Translations under genes and position numbers: made by a program | Assembly (NCBI RefSeq): GCF_000725545.1 | Contig: NZ_JNZP01000008.1 | Coordinates: forward strand, 124,001-188,000 | Origin: Streptomyces exfoliatus | GTDB lineage: Bacteria > Actinomycetota > Actinomycetes > Streptomycetales > Streptomycetaceae | Direction: 5' to 3' | DNA length: 64,000 nucleotides | In this document: positions 62,351 to 64,000 of the stretch, in pieces | Position numbering within the stretch: the first letter of the stretch is position 1 | How the letters are laid out: every line of letters begins with the position of its first letter | The notes under the pieces: generated by a model | What the model was told of the DNA's origin: nothing | Databases searched by the model: none | The model's input: the letters and a program-made list of their open reading frames with translations, nothing else

Positions 62351-64000
62351 CGGACGATCCCCTCGGTAGGGCCCGCGGGTCGCGCCCCGGGCAGCAGCCC
62401 GCACAGGGCGAAGAGCGAAAGGAGCGGCGCGAGGACCCGGCGCGGCCGGGCCCCGTGCGGAAACCGGTCGCCGCGGGCCTGTCCGCCGGTCGCGGCGACG
62501 AAGTGCAGGGTGCAGTCGGCGCAGTCGTCGAAGGGCTTGAGCCAGGCGGGGCTGGCGTGCTGGGCGAGGAAGGCGTACGCGTCCCGGCTCTCGGCCCGCG
62601 GGACGGCGGGGTCGTGGGGGCCGGGCAGGGCGCGGCCGAGCCAGCGGTCGACGACCGGTTCGAAGCGCACCAGGTCGCTCTTGTTGACGGCGAGCGCGGC
62701 CGGGGCGGCGACGAGCCCGCCGCGCTGCCGTGGGATGCGGTTCAGGACGGTGGCGAAGGCCTCGTCGCCGAGGTCGCGCCGGCGCAGCCCGCTCTGTTCC
62801 CGCACCGGGTCGAGGGAGGGCATCCGGAGCGCGCGCAGCGGGTCGAGGACGAAGATGAACGCGTCGACGCCCATGAGGAAGCGGCCGACCTCGCTGTCCT
62901 GGGCCAGGTCCTCGCCGGCGAGGTCGAAGAAGACGACGGGCCGGGGTGTCGCGCCGCCCGCGGAGACGAGCAGCCCGTCGGCGAACCGCGCGAAGGTCTG
63001 CTGACCCGTGCGCCCCAACTGCCGCCCCTGCTGGAGGCTCTGGACGCGTTCGCGCAGGTAGGTGCGGTGCGCCTCCGGGTTGAGCGGCCGGCATTTCAGC
63101 CCGTACGGTTCGAGACCTCCGAGTTCGACCTCGCCGAGCATGGCGGCGAGGAGGTGGGTCTTGCCGACGGAGGAGCTGCCGACGAGGGCGATGGAGAGCG
63201 GCTCCCCGTTCGTGAGGTAGGGCACGGGCAGTTCGTGTCCCTCGTCGCCGTCCCGGGTGTGCGGACAGAGGTGGTACGCCTTGCGCAGGGCGTCCGACAG
63301 GTGACCGGGGCGGCGTTCGCCGCTGAGGTCGAGCGGGATGCGGTTGCCCTTGGCGTCGATGGTGACCAGCAGCCGTTCGTCGTACTCGACGGGGAGCAGG
63401 CAGTGCGGGCACATCCGGCTCCGGGCCGGCGGCGCGGGGACGGGTTCGGGCGCGGGCGCGGCGGGGCGGGCCGTTTCGTCGCCGCCGAAGACCCGGCGGA
63501 ACACGGAGGTGCGCGGGGACCGCGGGCCCTGGACGGGGGCGTCCTGGGCGTCCCCCGCCGGTCCCGCACCGGGCCGGGCTTCCCCGGACAGCGCGCGCTT
63601 GCGTGCGATCTGGGTGTCGTACTCGGCGCGCCAGCGGTCGAGCGGGTCCGCCGCGCCCGCGCCGGTGGCGAGCGGATCGGGTACGTGGAGGAGCCGCAGC
63701 AGCTCGGTCGGGTGCGGGCGCCGCTCCGCCTCCCTGGCGAAGAGACCGCTGTGTTCGAGGGCGGCGAGGCGCCGGTAGTCGGCGAGGTCCGCAGGGGGGC
63801 CCTCGCCGCGGTCGGGGCGGCCTGAGAGCAGGAAGTAGGCGATCTCGGCGACGGACCACAGGTCGTCGCGCGGGTCGGCGGCGCCGTGGCCCGCGCGCTG
63901 TTCGGGCGAGGCCCAGGGGGCGGCGCCGAAGGGCTCGCGGGTCTCCCCGGCGCGCAGTGCCGCGTACGGTTCGCAGAGCCGCACCCGTGCGCCGTCCCAC
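62347..64000 (-). CDS. Ser/Thr kinase-like domain fused to zinc ribbon and P-loop GTPase (N-terminus cut by window)
   Basis: Partial: 550 residues are visible and the start lies beyond 64000. The visible part opens in a kinase C-lobe (GAAPWASPEQRAG in the activation segment, then DDLWSVAEIAYFLLSGRPDR), though catalytic-loop residues are outside the window. A zinc-ribbon-like segment follows (CPHC at about 196, a second CPH about 45 residues later). Then comes a TRAFAC-type GTPase: Walker A LVGSSSVGKTHLLAAML (about 271), DxxG in VVFFDLAGEDLAQD (about 355), and NKSD in LAVNKSDLVRF (about 439). It is coupled to the GAP1-like gene. A kinase-regulated GTPase of a conflict or signalling system is the best reading. 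Confidence 0.75.
   Translation of the reverse strand, partial: WDGARVRLCEPYAALRAGETREPFGAAPWASPEQRAGHGAADPRDDLWSVAEIAYFLLSGRPDRGEGPPADLADYRRLAALEHSGLFAREAERRPHPTELLRLLHVPDPLATGAGAADPLDRWRAEYDTQIARKRALSGEARPGAGPAGDAQDAPVQGPRSPRTSVFRRVFGGDETARPAAPAPEPVPAPPARSRMCPHCLLPVEYDERLLVTIDAKGNRIPLDLSGERRPGHLSDALRKAYHLCPHTRDGDEGHELPVPYLTNGEPLSIALVGSSSVGKTHLLAAMLGEVELGGLEPYGLKCRPLNPEAHRTYLRERVQSLQQGRQLGRTGQQTFARFADGLLVSAGGATPRPVVFFDLAGEDLAQDSEVGRFLMGVDAFIFVLDPLRALRMPSLDPVREQSGLRRRDLGDEAFATVLNRIPRQRGGLVAAPAALAVNKSDLVRFEPVVDRWLGRALPGPHDPAVPRAESRDAYAFLAQHASPAWLKPFDDCADCTLHFVAATGGQARGDRFPHGARPRRVLAPLLSLFALCGLLPGARPAGPTEGIVR

Overview
The window is high-GC actinobacterial chromosome, almost certainly Streptomyces. 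Reading frames show strong third-position G/C, GTG starts are common, many neighbouring genes overlap by ATGA or GTGA, and several proteins are Streptomyces hallmarks (WhiI, Rok7B7, NgcEFG, a half-length XylG, an XRE-MurA fusion). From memory, much of the order follows S. coelicolor SCO6029 down to about SCO5975, read left to right. The 30-50 kb part (beta-glucoside uptake, polysaccharide genes, ECF sigma unit) looks like accessory insertion into that core. I found no tRNA, rRNA, IS element, CRISPR or origin.

Layout. 0.3-7.2 kb: sporulation regulator whiI, RNase D, an alpha/beta hydrolase and the fatty-acid oxidation pair fadA-fadB. 7.2-12 kb: a PLL-like beta-propeller protein, an amino-acid permease and dxs. 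12-20.6 kb: two sugar ABC systems, xylFGH and ngcEFG, with the ROK regulator rok7B7 between them; ngcE has a DasR-type dre site over its -10. 21-24.9 kb: a secreted repeat protein and aconitase acnA, whose upstream region holds two different palindromic elements. 25-30.3 kb: a PLP dehydratase with a GlxA-like AraC regulator, a saccharopine-dehydrogenase-like reductase, a glyoxalase-fold protein and an XRE-MurA fusion. 30.3-36.4 kb: a GH1 beta-glucosidase with its own ABC transporter and a divergent ROK regulator. 36.5-45.9 kb: a LacI regulator, an intracellular GH3 enzyme and three secreted proteins (DUF1996, GH2-like with two discoidin domains, a beta-helix enzyme), linked by near-identical LacI-type operators. 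46-49.6 kb: an ECF sigma factor with its partner, and a drug exporter. 49.7-57.2 kb: an aromatic CoA-thioester catabolic cluster (CoA ligase, bifunctional flavin monooxygenase/reductase, enoyl-CoA hydratase, acyl-CoA dehydrogenase, RidA) under a PaaX-family regulator; a TGAC-N4-GTCA palindrome is repeated in its two promoter regions. 57.5-60.4 kb: an anti-sigma-like ATPase and the arginine deiminase pair arcA-argF. 60.4-64 kb: a GAP1-like protein and a truncated kinase-like/GTPase fusion, resembling predicted NTP-dependent conflict systems.

The most interesting items are the kinase-GTPase/GAP1 pair at the right edge, the XRE-MurA fusion whose upstream palindrome matches the one before acnA, the aromatic-CoA cluster with its shared operator, and the LacI-linked polysaccharide locus. 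Regulatory calls rest on eye-read motifs. Gene symbols rest on recognised sequence and order, not on a database search.
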